From an uncultured Lachnospiraceae bacterium (GTDB lineage: Bacteria; Bacillota; Clostridia; Lachnospirales; Lachnospiraceae): a stretch of DNA of 35,472 nucleotides. Positions 14,597-22,874 of this stretch are shown piece by piece. The notes under the pieces were generated by a model, which saw only the letters and a list, made by a program, of their open reading frames with translations, had not been told where the DNA came from and did not search any database. Made by a program: the position numbers and the translations under genes. Location: NCBI GenBank assembly GCA_934343915.1, contig CAKRIL010000031.1, forward strand, positions 1 to 35,472, read 5' to 3'. Positions within the stretch are counted from its first letter, which is position 1. Each line of letters begins with the position of its first letter.

Positions 14597-16873
14597 CTAC
14601 TTTCTCTCATCAAGATATAGCTGCACCCTATTCTGAATAACCGACACCGTATCCTGTGCTGACAGATTATTCAAAAGCATGTTCATGAGCTCCTCGTCAA
14701 CTATCTGCATAACAACATCATTATCCCAGCCCGCTATACACCGTATATTATTAAGCATGTAATAAAATTGTTCTTTTGCACTCTCGGGAATTACATAATT
14801 CTTATCATGAGCCTTTGCAGAAATATCAAGAAGCTTCTCATACTGTGATATAACTGTCGGAAAGCCCGTAATAAGTCCGCTCGCAACATCATCATAGGCT
14901 AACGATGTAACAATATACTGTATATAGTTCCATGCAGCCTCCTTATGCCCGCTATCAGCGTTAATGCAGAAAGAATTCGATACATATATTCCGTATGCAG
15001 CATCTCCCCCGGCATTAGGATATCCCTTCATTACATAACGTCCGTCCTCCGTCCAATCCGCTATCGAATCCATATCCAACAGTTGCACTGCCTCTGCCAG
15101 CACCTTCCCATCATCGATAAGCTCCTTTCTTGTAAGTGTATGGTCAATTATCGGTGACTGATATGTCTCAACGAACTCAAGAAGCTTCATGAACTCATCA
15201 GTTTCAAAATACGCCCTGCCGTTCTCCATATCGACAAAGCTTTCTTCCATTCCCTTCATCAGTATATCTGCAATGTGATACCTTGTGTCATCCGTTCCGA
15301 GCGCAAAATCATATATTGTAAGCTCAGGCTCATCCGTTAAGCTTTTAACGACCTCATCCATCGTCCATCCGCCATCCTCACCAAGCCTGTCCTTAAGTCC
15401 CACATATGCCTTTATATAGAATCTGTCAGGTATTGTGACTAAAACATCATCTATCGTAAACACATCCACAATGTTTTCAAACAGCATATCTCTTGTAAGA
15501 ATTGAACCTTCCGAATCTATATATTTTGCCAAATTTTCAATTATACCATTGGCTGCATATGTTCTTATATCCACTGCATCTGCGGGGAATACATCCGGTC
15601 CCTTTCCCGCTATAAGCTCCGTATTAAGGCTGTCCTCATTATCATATATCCGTATCTTTGCCTCGTACCTTCCCTGCGCTGCATTAAACAGTCTGACAAG
15701 TCTTGAAAGCTGTTCATCCTGATAAAGTGTACCTATGACAATTTCTTCCCTATCACCTGCTGCAATATCCGACCTTGTCATATCAACAATTTCAAGCTTT
15801 CCGTTATTGCACGATACAGCAAAGAAATGCTCATCGCCATACTCAACCATACTCTTCCATTTATTTTTCTTAAGCCCCATGTCCGACCATTTAAGTTCCT
15901 GACAGTATTTATCCTCAGTAAGTCTGTAAATCCCCTCCGAATTATACAGGCACACTTTCAATTTTCCTTCAGTATCGGCACTATTCTTAACAATTCCCAA
16001 AAAAGTATCTGCCCCAAAACTTCCAAGCTTTTTCGTCTGCAAATTAGCAGGATGTCCCAAATCATCATACCTTACAAGCTCATTTCCTTCCAGCTTGTAC
16101 ACTACGTCTGCACCCTGCTCAAAGCAATCCTCAGAAAGCTCTTCATCTGCCAGCTTTGTAACATTATTATCCGAGTCTACTGCATAGGTTATATGCTCTA
16201 TTGTCCCTGATGTTGAGCGGAATCCTACCCAAAATACCAAGCCATTCTCCATTTCATGCACCGAAAAGCTGTCATATGAGGAACTGCAGTTTTTCAAGGC
16301 TTCCCCTGCTGTCTCGGCAGCCTGTCTGTATCCTTCGGATATGTCACATATAAGCTCTGTCTCACCATTTTCATCTATGCAGTATACAAGATAATCCGTT
16401 CTGTCCGCACCGGCATTGTATTCCTTATTAAGAACATATAATTTCCCAGCATATGAATATATGTTTCCTATGAATTTATTAATAAGTACCTGTGGTGTTA
16501 TATCATCTGACAGGCTCAGAATATCCGTATTGCTTTCATTAGTCCATCCATACTCCTTCTTAAGCTTGGCATCAGACTGTGCAAGCTTATCATAATCAAG
16601 CCTGTATATTCTGTTCTCAAAGTCTGCATCCGTGCCGTCAAGCACATTAAGCACAACATAATATATTGCCTGTTCCGCCGCATCAAATAAATATACATAT
16701 TGCTGCTCTTCAAGCTGCGCGCTGTAATTCACAGCCGAATACACATTAACAATGCTGTCAACATACACATATTCACCGTTCGCTGTCTCTTCTTCCTGCA
16801 CACTCTTCGCACAGCCTGTAAAAAAGATGGCTGCTATAAAAAATAATAATGCAATATGTATATTTCTTTTCAT
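14597..16873 (-). CDS. Large solute-binding lipoprotein with extra N-terminal domain
   Basis: A 758-residue extracellular lipoprotein: signal helix, then lipobox FTGC with Cys21. Residues about 40-370 form a beta-rich region with recurring 'YV(L/Y)...D' strands, reminiscent of a propeller but not clearly assignable. Residues about 377-755 resemble a family 1 extracellular solute-binding protein (GTLYQDEQLSRLVRLFN, GKGPDVFPADAVDIRTYAANG, KEAAWNYIQYIVTS). Such binding proteins normally deliver sugars or peptides to an ABC importer. No permease or ATPase gene is nearby, so it is an orphan or serves a distant transporter. GAGGG precedes the ATG. The gene is bracketed by a perfect 23-bp direct repeat and sits beside a broken Rpn-type gene, suggesting it arrived or was rearranged as a unit. 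Confidence 0.82.
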   Translation of the reverse strand: MKRNIHIALLFFIAAIFFTGCAKSVQEEETANGEYVYVDSIVNVYSAVNYSAQLEEQQYVYLFDAAEQAIYYVVLNVLDGTDADFENRIYRLDYDKLAQSDAKLKKEYGWTNESNTDILSLSDDITPQVLINKFIGNIYSYAGKLYVLNKEYNAGADRTDYLVYCIDENGETELICDISEGYRQAAETAGEALKNCSSSYDSFSVHEMENGLVFWVGFRSTSGTIEHITYAVDSDNNVTKLADEELSEDCFEQGADVVYKLEGNELVRYDDLGHPANLQTKKLGSFGADTFLGIVKNSADTEGKLKVCLYNSEGIYRLTEDKYCQELKWSDMGLKKNKWKSMVEYGDEHFFAVSCNNGKLEIVDMTRSDIAAGDREEIVIGTLYQDEQLSRLVRLFNAAQGRYEAKIRIYDNEDSLNTELIAGKGPDVFPADAVDIRTYAANGIIENLAKYIDSEGSILTRDMLFENIVDVFTIDDVLVTIPDRFYIKAYVGLKDRLGEDGGWTMDEVVKSLTDEPELTIYDFALGTDDTRYHIADILMKGMEESFVDMENGRAYFETDEFMKLLEFVETYQSPIIDHTLTRKELIDDGKVLAEAVQLLDMDSIADWTEDGRYVMKGYPNAGGDAAYGIYVSNSFCINADSGHKEAAWNYIQYIVTSLAYDDVASGLITGFPTVISQYEKLLDISAKAHDKNYVIPESAKEQFYYMLNNIRCIAGWDNDVVMQIVDEELMNMLLNNLSAQDTVSVIQNRVQLYLDERK

Positions 16874-16902
16874 GTTTATTCCCTCATAATTCTTTTATTT
16901 TC

Positions 16903-16925
16903 CTGCTCCGTTTATCCATTCATTG
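16903..16925. repeat. 23-bp direct repeat, right copy
   Basis: Identical to 14573-14595. This copy lies inside the last codons of the Rpn-like remnant, 30 bases upstream of the lipoprotein start codon. Confidence 0.85.
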
Positions 16926-17037
16926 ATTTGCACCGTATCAACCTTCATTATTCCTCGTTCAATCCCAGCTTCATAAAGCTTTTTATCCTTTTCTTCCTTG
17001 TTATATTCAAATATACTGGTCATTTTTCCTCTTTCCA

Positions 17038-17089
17038 GCCGCTTCAGCGGCATTCTATTCAAAAGTTGAAAGAATGTAATTCTTTCAAC
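17038..17089. other. Double hairpin inside the Rpn pseudogene
   Basis: GCCGC-TTCA-GCGGC (17038-17051) and an 11-bp perfect inverted repeat GTTGAAAGAAT-GTA-ATTCTTTCAAC (17065-17089) lie next to each other exactly where the Rpn reading frame is interrupted. They look like a small palindromic insertion. Confidence 0.55.
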
Positions 17090-17491
17090 TTGACCTCACG
17101 AACGATTCTTCCGCAAAAACTCCTCAAGGATTCCATCTTTAATGCAATGCTCTATCGCAAGCTTAACACCGTCATCCAATGAGCCTGTCTCCTGCTTATA
17201 TTTTCGCACCAATGCCACATACTGTGCATATTCAAGTGCCGGCTTCTCCACGCGTGTCATATACGAATCCGACAGTCTGTATTCACTTACATCAGCAAGT
17301 TCTGCGTCACCATTATAGAATAGATGTCATTAACTTAGAACAAACCATTCCTGATTCATTCGTCCCATGCTTGTTATTAGTGGAATAAAAGCATAGACTC
17401 ATGAATTAAGAATAGGAAAAACTTTGCTTCCCGTGAATTATAGACTTTTCAAGAAATATGCTCTAGTTATACCTTAGCATAAAGGATTATA

Positions 17492-17513
17492 AATGTCAAC
17501 ATATCTTGACATT
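17492..17513. repeat. 8-bp inverted repeat in non-coding gap
   Basis: AATGTCAA (17492-17499) and TTGACATT (17506-17513) with a 6-base spacer; possibly an operator. The surrounding stretch 17321-17526 has no gene and no other structure that I can see. Confidence 0.35.
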
Positions 17514-17526
17514 AACATCCGTACTA

Positions 17527-17572
17527 CGCCGTGGCTTATCTCATGCGCCTTCAGCGCATTCGATATCCGGCT
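17527..17572. repeat. 46-bp direct repeat, copy 1
   Basis: Identical to 17647-17692, at a period of exactly 120 bp. Each copy holds the perfect stem ATGCGC-CTTCA-GCGCAT. The intervening 74 bp contains a 12-bp palindrome CGCTTATAAGCG (17577-17588) and a GC-rich stem around CAAGTGCCCTCCGGGCTCTTG-like sequence, here given by its arms GCCC and GGGC. Confidence 0.8.
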
Positions 17573-17646
17573 TTCTCGCTTATAAGCGTTTAGCACAAGT
17601 GCCCTCCGGGCTCTTGCACGGTTATCGGCATAACATCTGCTTTCTT

Positions 17647-17692
17647 CGCCGTGGCTTATCTCATGCGCCTTCAGCGCATTCGATATCCGGCT
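17647..17692. repeat. 46-bp direct repeat, copy 2
   Basis: Second perfect copy, ending about 17 bp before the groEL terminator stem. Only two copies are present in the window, so it is not a CRISPR array. Confidence 0.8.
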
Positions 17693-17705
17693 GTCGCCGG
17701 ATAAA

Positions 17706-17760
17706 ATAAAAAAAGGGAACATGCGGATGCAAATTAATTTGCACCGCATGTTCCCTTTTT
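17706..17760 (-). terminator. Strong intrinsic terminator of groES-groEL
   Basis: A 51-bp nearly perfect palindrome: 17-bp arms (17710-17726 and 17744-17760, core GGGAACATGCGG) around an inner self-complementary TGCAAATTAATTTGCA (17728-17743). The minus-strand end carries a long T run. Confidence 0.92.
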
Positions 17761-17787
17761 CATTTTGCCACGGCTTGTAGCTAACGC

Positions 17788-19410
17788 TTACATCATTCCG
17801 CCCATGCCTGCGCCTGCCGGCATAGCTGGTGTATCTTCCTTAATGCTTGCAACTGCGGACTCAGTTGTAAGGAATGTGGAGGCAACACTTGTTGCGTTCT
17901 GAAGTGCGCTTCTTGTAACCTTGGCTGGGTCAAGTATACCTGCGTCAACCATATTTACATACTCTTCGTTAAGAGCATCGAAGCCTACGCCAACCTCAGA
18001 CTCGCGTACCTTGTTGATAATTACTGAGCCTTCAAGTCCTGCGTTAGCTGCGATATGGAAGAGTGGAGCTTCAAGTGCCTTAAGGATAATCTTGGCACCT
18101 GTCTTCTCATCACCCTCAAGTGTATCTGCGAGCTTAGCAACTTCCTTGGATGCGTGGATATATGCTGAACCACCACCCTGAATGATTCCTTCCTCAACAG
18201 CTGCCTTGGTAGCTGCAAGAGCATCCTCTAGACGAAGCTTAGCTTCCTTCATCTCTGTCTCTGTGGCAGCACCTACGCGGATAACTGCAACACCGCCTGC
18301 GAGCTTAGCAAGTCTCTCCTGAAGCTTCTCTCTATCGAAATCAGATGTTGTCTCCTCAATCTGCTTCTTAATCTGATTAACTCTTGCTGTGATATCGTCC
18401 TTATTGCCAAAGCCGTCAACGATAATTGTGTTCTCCTTCTGAACCTTAACGGACTTAGCACGACCGAGCATATCGATTGTTGTATCCTTAAGATCAAGAC
18501 CAAGCTCCTCTGAGATAACCTGACCGCCTGTAAGGATTGCGATATCCTTGAGCATCTCTTTTCTTCTGTCTCCGTAGCCTGGAGCCTTAACACCTACTAC
18601 TGAGAATGTACCACGAAGCTTGTTTACGATAAGAGTTGTAAGAGCCTCGCCCTCAATGTCCTCAGCGATGATAAGAAGCTTAGCTCCTGTCTTAACAATC
18701 TGCTCAAGAAGAGGAAGAATCTCCTGAATGTTGGAAATCTTCTTGTCTGTAATGAGGATGTATGGATTGTCAAGAACTGCTTCCATCTTATCCATATCTG
18801 TTGCCATGTATGCTGATACATAGCCTCTGTCGAACTGCATACCTTCTACAAGGTCGAGCTCTGTCTTCATTGTCTTGGACTCTTCAATTGTGATTACACC
18901 ATCGTTGGTAACCTTCTCCATAGCATCTGCCACGAGCTGGCCAACGCCCTCATCACCTGCTGATATAGCGGCAACCTTGGCAATCTGCTTGTAGCCTGTA
19001 ATCTTAGAGCTCATTGAAGCGATTGCCTCAACAGCCTTATCCGTTGCCTTCTTCATACCCTTTCTGAGAATGATTGGGTTGGCACCTGCTGCGAGGTTCT
19101 TCATTCCCTCATTAATCATAGCCTGTGCAAGAACTGTTGCTGTTGTTGTACCATCACCTGCTACATCATTGGTCTTGGTTGCAACTTCCTTAACGAGCTG
19201 TGCACCCATGTTCTCGAATGCGTCCTCAAGCTCGATTTCCTTAGCGATTGTTACACCGTCATTGGTGATAAGCGGTGCGCCATAGGATTTATCAAGAACT
19301 ACGTTACGCCCCTTTGGTCCAAGTGTTACTCTTACTGTATCTGCTAACTTATTAACTCCGGCACCTAATGCTGCTCTGGCTTCTGCGCCATACTTAATTT
19401 CCTTTGCCAT
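17788..19410 (-). CDS. groEL: Chaperonin GroEL (60 kDa)
   Basis: GroEL forms the double-ring folding chamber that works with GroES and ATP. The 540-residue length, the N-terminal AKEIKYGAEARAALGAGVNKLAD-type start (beginning AKEIKYGAEARAA), the ATP-binding DGTTTATVLAQAM block and the C-terminal GGM-rich tail ending AGMGGMM are all canonical. GGAGG stands about 10 bases upstream of the ATG. It follows groES by 29 bases and shares its CIRCE-controlled promoter; a strong terminator closes the operon. The frame is intact and nothing is unusual. Confidence 0.98.
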   Translation of the reverse strand: MAKEIKYGAEARAALGAGVNKLADTVRVTLGPKGRNVVLDKSYGAPLITNDGVTIAKEIELEDAFENMGAQLVKEVATKTNDVAGDGTTTATVLAQAMINEGMKNLAAGANPIILRKGMKKATDKAVEAIASMSSKITGYKQIAKVAAISAGDEGVGQLVADAMEKVTNDGVITIEESKTMKTELDLVEGMQFDRGYVSAYMATDMDKMEAVLDNPYILITDKKISNIQEILPLLEQIVKTGAKLLIIAEDIEGEALTTLIVNKLRGTFSVVGVKAPGYGDRRKEMLKDIAILTGGQVISEELGLDLKDTTIDMLGRAKSVKVQKENTIIVDGFGNKDDITARVNQIKKQIEETTSDFDREKLQERLAKLAGGVAVIRVGAATETEMKEAKLRLEDALAATKAAVEEGIIQGGGSAYIHASKEVAKLADTLEGDEKTGAKIILKALEAPLFHIAANAGLEGSVIINKVRESEVGVGFDALNEEYVNMVDAGILDPAKVTRSALQNATSVASTFLTTESAVASIKEDTPAMPAGAGMGGMM

Positions 19411-19439
19411 AATAATTATGCCTCCATAAAATATAATCT

Positions 19440-19724
19440 TTATTCAACAATAGCGAGAATGTCGCCCTGCTTTACAACGATGTACTCTGTATTCTCAAGC
19501 TTAACCTCAGTGCCTGAATACTTAGAATATATAACCTTATCGCCAACCTTAACCTGCATTGTAACTTCCTTGCCGTCAACTACTCCGCCAGGACCAACTG
19601 CGATAACCTCAGCCTGCTGTGGCTTCTCCTTAGCCTGACCAGGTAAAACAATACCTGACTTGGTTGTCTCCTCTGCCTCTAACTGCTTTAATACTACTCT
19701 GTCTCCTAATGGTACTAATTTCAT
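19440..19724 (-). CDS. groES: Co-chaperonin GroES (10 kDa)
   Basis: GroES caps the GroEL cylinder as a heptamer. The 94-residue protein starts MKLVPLGDRVVLKQLEAEE and contains the mobile loop around EETTKSGIVLPGQAKEKPQ, which contacts GroEL. The end, EYIVVKQGDILAIVE, is typical. The start at 19724 is chosen because GGAGG lies 5 bases upstream; an alternative Met four codons earlier would bury that site in coding sequence. Its leader of about 130 bases contains a CIRCE operator. It is the first gene of the groES-groEL operon. Confidence 0.97.
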   Translation of the reverse strand: MKLVPLGDRVVLKQLEAEETTKSGIVLPGQAKEKPQQAEVIAVGPGGVVDGKEVTMQVKVGDKVIYSKYSGTEVKLENTEYIVVKQGDILAIVE

Positions 19725-19856
19725 GATATCCTCCATTCCACCGCTCAGCGGTAAAAGCTATATGATGATTCCGGGACTGCCGATACACTGCCTGACAATC
19801 GCGGACACCAGTCGAACCAATCAATTCGCCTTGCATCTGTTCTACTTCATGTAGAA

Positions 19857-19883
19857 TTATCACTCACATCATCACAGTGCTAA
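19857..19883 (-). promoter_or_regulatory. CIRCE operator (HrcA binding site)
   Basis: TTATCACTC, N9, CAGTGCTAA differs from the consensus TTAGCACTC-N9-GAGTGCTAA at one base per arm, and the 9-base spacing is exact. It overlaps the edge of the -10 box, so HrcA would block transcription in the absence of heat stress. Confidence 0.9.
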
Positions 19884-19910
19884 TTATAGCAGATGAATTT
19901 GAGAATGCAA
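19883..19910 (-). promoter_or_regulatory. groES-groEL promoter
   Basis: On the minus strand TTGCAT (19905-19910) and a perfect TATAAT (19883-19888) are separated by 16 bases, directly upstream of CIRCE. Confidence 0.85.
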
Positions 19911-19936
19911 CCCATTTTATATTTTTTTTATATTTT

Positions 19937-20893
19937 TTATTTCTTTCCTATTTTCATCTCTTTTCCGTAATAAAAGAGATACTGCTGAGCATAACCGCCG
20001 TACTCGCCATACAGGTCTTTGGCAAGCTTTGCGATAGTCTTATTGTCTTCCTCATGTCCGATGTAGACTTCTTCCATTATGCGCTTAATCCACACATCAA
20101 TCGGAAAGGCATTTCTCTTGCCGAGCCCGAACAGTGCAATACAGTTGGCAACTTTATCTCCAATTCCATGTACCCTTTTAAGGCTTCCCATGACTTCATC
20201 ATAGCTCTGTGACATCAGTGTATTCTCATCAAGCTCGCCGCATATATACTTATCACAAGCGTCCATTATATAAGGCGCGCGAAATCCTGTCTTGCATTCA
20301 CGTACACCTTCCTCCCCTGCTGCAATAATCTCCCCTGCGGTAGGAAAGTTAAAGAATACTCCCTTATTTTTTATACAGCACTCAACTTCTTTTGCATCCT
20401 TTCTGCGTGCCTCATCGGCACCTTCCGCAGGCTCTCCATATATCATTGACATGTCGGATACTATCCTTTTAATCTGCGGAATCTGCTTGTTCTGAGAAAT
20501 TATAAAAGAAATCATGGTCTCAAAAAATTCCTGATTGAGAATTCTTATTCCCCACATTGTCTCTATTGCGGGCTCTAACTTATCATCAAGCTCACATATT
20601 TTTCTCTTAATCTCACCATAATCAGTACCGAAATCGAAATAATCATACCATACTTCATCAAACGTCTTACAATCAGTATTATAAAAGATTAACGAATAGT
20701 CCTTCATCTGTTTTATATGAAGGAATCTTCCCTTCGCGGAAATATAATATTCATTATCCCACACTCTCTCGAAATGAAAGCATTGACCGCACTCAACGGT
20801 CTGCGCCAAATGAAAATTCTTAATGCCGTTCACATAAAGATTGCCGTCCATCTCCTGTATCTCTATCTTATTTCCATCTGCTATATTTCTCAT
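19937..20893 (-). CDS. 8-oxoguanine DNA glycosylase/lyase, OGG1 type
   Basis: This enzyme excises oxidised guanine from DNA and cuts the abasic site. The 318-residue protein has an N-terminal OGG_N-like domain (about residues 15-115) and a helix-hairpin-helix-GPD domain (about 120-310). The hairpin VHGIGDKVANCIALFGLG holds the catalytic Lys247, and the assisting Asp266 lies in FPIDVWI. GAGGA stands about 6 bases before the ATG. It lies last in a run mocR - DUF6171 - ogg, with a 44-base gap upstream. Bacterial OGG1-type enzymes are well known in Clostridia. Confidence 0.92.
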   Translation of the reverse strand: MRNIADGNKIEIQEMDGNLYVNGIKNFHLAQTVECGQCFHFERVWDNEYYISAKGRFLHIKQMKDYSLIFYNTDCKTFDEVWYDYFDFGTDYGEIKRKICELDDKLEPAIETMWGIRILNQEFFETMISFIISQNKQIPQIKRIVSDMSMIYGEPAEGADEARRKDAKEVECCIKNKGVFFNFPTAGEIIAAGEEGVRECKTGFRAPYIMDACDKYICGELDENTLMSQSYDEVMGSLKRVHGIGDKVANCIALFGLGKRNAFPIDVWIKRIMEEVYIGHEEDNKTIAKLAKDLYGEYGGYAQQYLFYYGKEMKIGKK

Positions 20894-20937
20894 ACATATC
20901 CTCTTTTCCGTATTTTGGTTTTAACCATCGTCTACAT

Positions 20938-21198
20938 CTATTTCCACTTACTCATTCCCGGCATCGGGCAGTCCATCTGCTTTTTCCTCGCCCTTGCAAG
21001 TACAAAGCAGCCGCAATGACTGCATGTAAGTCCTCCGACAAGGTCACTGCACCTGCTGCATATGTCAAGTCTTCTCTCATATACCGAATCCTCGACAATA
21101 TCCTCCTTCGGAAGAGATGCAACATATGCCGCTATGCTCTCCGCCATCATGTCTTTTTGAAGATTGGCTGGTATGTTGCAGTTACATATTTTTTTCAT
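20938..21198 (-). CDS. DUF6171-like small cysteine-rich protein
   Basis: An 86-residue protein rich in cysteines: C5 and C7, then C47xxC50, C59xxC62xC64 and C77. The paired CxxC motifs predict one zinc ribbon-like site. It resembles the DUF6171 family of Clostridia; function unknown. Its start overlaps the 3' end of the mocR gene by 17 bases in a different frame, so its translation is probably coupled to that gene. The ogg gene follows after 44 bases. A role in DNA or RNA binding is possible but unproven. Confidence 0.75.
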   Translation of the reverse strand: MKKICNCNIPANLQKDMMAESIAAYVASLPKEDIVEDSVYERRLDICSRCSDLVGGLTCSHCGCFVLARARKKQMDCPMPGMSKWK

Positions 21199-22648
21199 TG
21201 CCCAGTGCCTCCTTAAGCAGTTTTGTACCTCTTATTATCTCATCCTCGCTGAGTCTTGCGTACCCGAGAATGATTGTACTCTTCTTTCCCGTAAGCTTCT
21301 GCATCTCTATGCTTACTTCCGTCTTCCCCGTCTGGCCGCTTTGTACGTCTATAAAGTGTGCCGACAGAGGATATACTCTCACTCCCTGCTTAGCCGCACG
21401 CATGACAAGCTCCGGCTCATCCATCACGTCTGTTGACAGCAGCACATGCAGCCCCGCGCTCTCACCTGACACCTCATAATCGGCTCCGAACTTTTTTAAT
21501 TCGCCAAGAAGAATATCATGCTTAGCCTTGTATATTCCTCTCATCTTATTCAGATGCCTCTCATAATATCCCTCTTTTATGAATCTGTTGACAATATTCT
21601 GGTCAACTCGCGACACCGTGTTGGAATATCGAAGCCCCACCCTTGCGTAGCTATCCATAAGCCTGTCGGGAAGCACCATATAGCTCATTCTGAGTCCCGG
21701 CGCAATCGACTTTGAAAAGGTTCCTATATAAATAACCCTTCCATCCTTGTCGAGTCCCTGAAGTGCCGGAATCGGCTTGCCTCTGTATCTGAATTCCGAA
21801 TCATAGTCATCCTCGATAATGTATCTGTCCTCCTGCCCCTTCGCCCATGACAGCAGCTCCATACGCCGTCCTATACTCATCACAATTCCCATCGGATACT
21901 GATGTGATGGCGTTACATACGCTACATTTACCCCGGTCTTTTTTAACATTGTGCAGTCCATTCCGTATTCATCGAGCAGCACCGGATGAACCTCCCTGCC
22001 TATTCCGTTCAGGACAAAATAAGCCTTCCTGTACGCGGGATTTTCCATGGCATAGCTTAACGCCCTTCCATGTGCATCAGTGAGAAGCTGATCTAAAAGC
22101 ATGAGCAGATACTCATCCCCCGCACCCACTATTATATTATCCGGACTGCATATCACACCTCTTGACTCATGAAGATACCCTGCAATGGTCTCCCTGAATG
22201 CACAATCCCCCTGCGGCTCACCCATGTTAAAAAGCTCCGTGTCCTCACTCAGAACTGCCCTGCTCACCTTGCGCCATGAATTGTACGGAAAATTATCAAG
22301 CTCTATTCCGCTCGGTGAAAAGTCAATCGCATACTTCTCATCATTCTCAACAATCTGATTCACAACCCTGTGTTCAACCGCTGCAAGGTCATACAAGCCA
22401 TCAAGCTTCAATACATAATAGCCCTTGCACGGTCTTGCTTCTATATAGCCCTCACTGAGAAGCTGGTCATACGCCAGCTGCACGGTGCTCCTGCTCACAT
22501 TAAGATGTGCCGACAAGGCTCTCGTCGACGGAAGCTTTGTCTCCGCCTTAAGCTTTTTATCCCTTATTTCTTTTTTTATATAATCATAAATCTGCTCATA
22601 TATGGGCTTTTTTCCGCCCGCCGCAATCGGCACCGAAAGCTCCTTCAT
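21182..22648 (-). CDS. MocR/PdxR-type GntR regulator with aminotransferase domain
   Basis: A fusion of a GntR-type winged helix (about residues 10-80; PSTRALSAHLNVSRSTVQLAY) and a fold-type I aminotransferase-like domain (about 105-480). The PLP lysine is Lys313 in GTFSKSIAPGLR, and IIEDDYDSEFRYRG supplies the cofactor Asp. MocR proteins use PLP or a related amine as effector; PdxR members control vitamin B6 synthesis. No pdx genes lie nearby, so the target is unknown. GGAGG six bases before 22648 sets the start; the Met at 22666 overlaps that region. It heads the mocR - DUF6171 - ogg group. Confidence 0.92.
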   Translation of the reverse strand: MKELSVPIAAGGKKPIYEQIYDYIKKEIRDKKLKAETKLPSTRALSAHLNVSRSTVQLAYDQLLSEGYIEARPCKGYYVLKLDGLYDLAAVEHRVVNQIVENDEKYAIDFSPSGIELDNFPYNSWRKVSRAVLSEDTELFNMGEPQGDCAFRETIAGYLHESRGVICSPDNIIVGAGDEYLLMLLDQLLTDAHGRALSYAMENPAYRKAYFVLNGIGREVHPVLLDEYGMDCTMLKKTGVNVAYVTPSHQYPMGIVMSIGRRMELLSWAKGQEDRYIIEDDYDSEFRYRGKPIPALQGLDKDGRVIYIGTFSKSIAPGLRMSYMVLPDRLMDSYARVGLRYSNTVSRVDQNIVNRFIKEGYYERHLNKMRGIYKAKHDILLGELKKFGADYEVSGESAGLHVLLSTDVMDEPELVMRAAKQGVRVYPLSAHFIDVQSGQTGKTEVSIEMQKLTGKKSTIILGYARLSEDEIIRGTKLLKEALGNEKNM

Positions 22649-22751
22649 GCCACACCTCCAGGTCAAATATCCTTATAGACATCCGCATCTTAAACTATTT
22701 TAACATGATATATGTAAAATTGCACCCTCTATGTCTGCACTTCAAAATTCC

Positions 22752-22774
22752 GTTCTGAACATAATACACAGAAC
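22752..22774. promoter_or_regulatory. Inverted repeat in the mocR-DUF6062 divergent region
   Basis: GTTCTG (22752-22757) and CAGAAC (22769-22774) with an 11-base spacer lie between the two divergent genes. It could be a regulator site (for MocR itself, for example), but the evidence is only the symmetry and position. Confidence 0.25.
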
Positions 22775-22874
22775 ATTTTTCATAATATTATAGCACTGCT
22801 TCCGCTTTTATTATATAATTATTATAAATCATAAATTAACTGCTTACAAAATTCAGTTTTGAAAGGAGCCCCTA

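Larger units (their letters stand above)
16895..17320 (-). pseudogene. Broken C-terminal part of an Rpn-type PD-(D/E)XK nuclease gene
   Basis: On the minus strand, 17320-17096 reads FYNGDAELADVSEYRLSD and goes on to GILEEFLRKNRS, then a stop. This matches the middle of Rpn/transposase-like PD-(D/E)XK proteins. The expected continuation (EV, then an MTSIFEYNKEE-type stretch) appears one base out of frame and 60-70 bases later, in a 42-codon frame from 17023 to 16895. The 5' half of the gene is missing: stops precede FYNG in frame. A double-hairpin insertion separates the two pieces. The last residues (NEWINGA) are encoded by the right copy of the 23-bp repeat. Rpn proteins promote recombination or carry defence functions; this one is dead. 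Confidence 0.7.

Noticed and set aside
17527..17692. CRISPR array
   Set aside because: Only two copies, 46 bp long with a 74-bp spacer and no further units or cas genes; a structured or dispersed repeat fits better.
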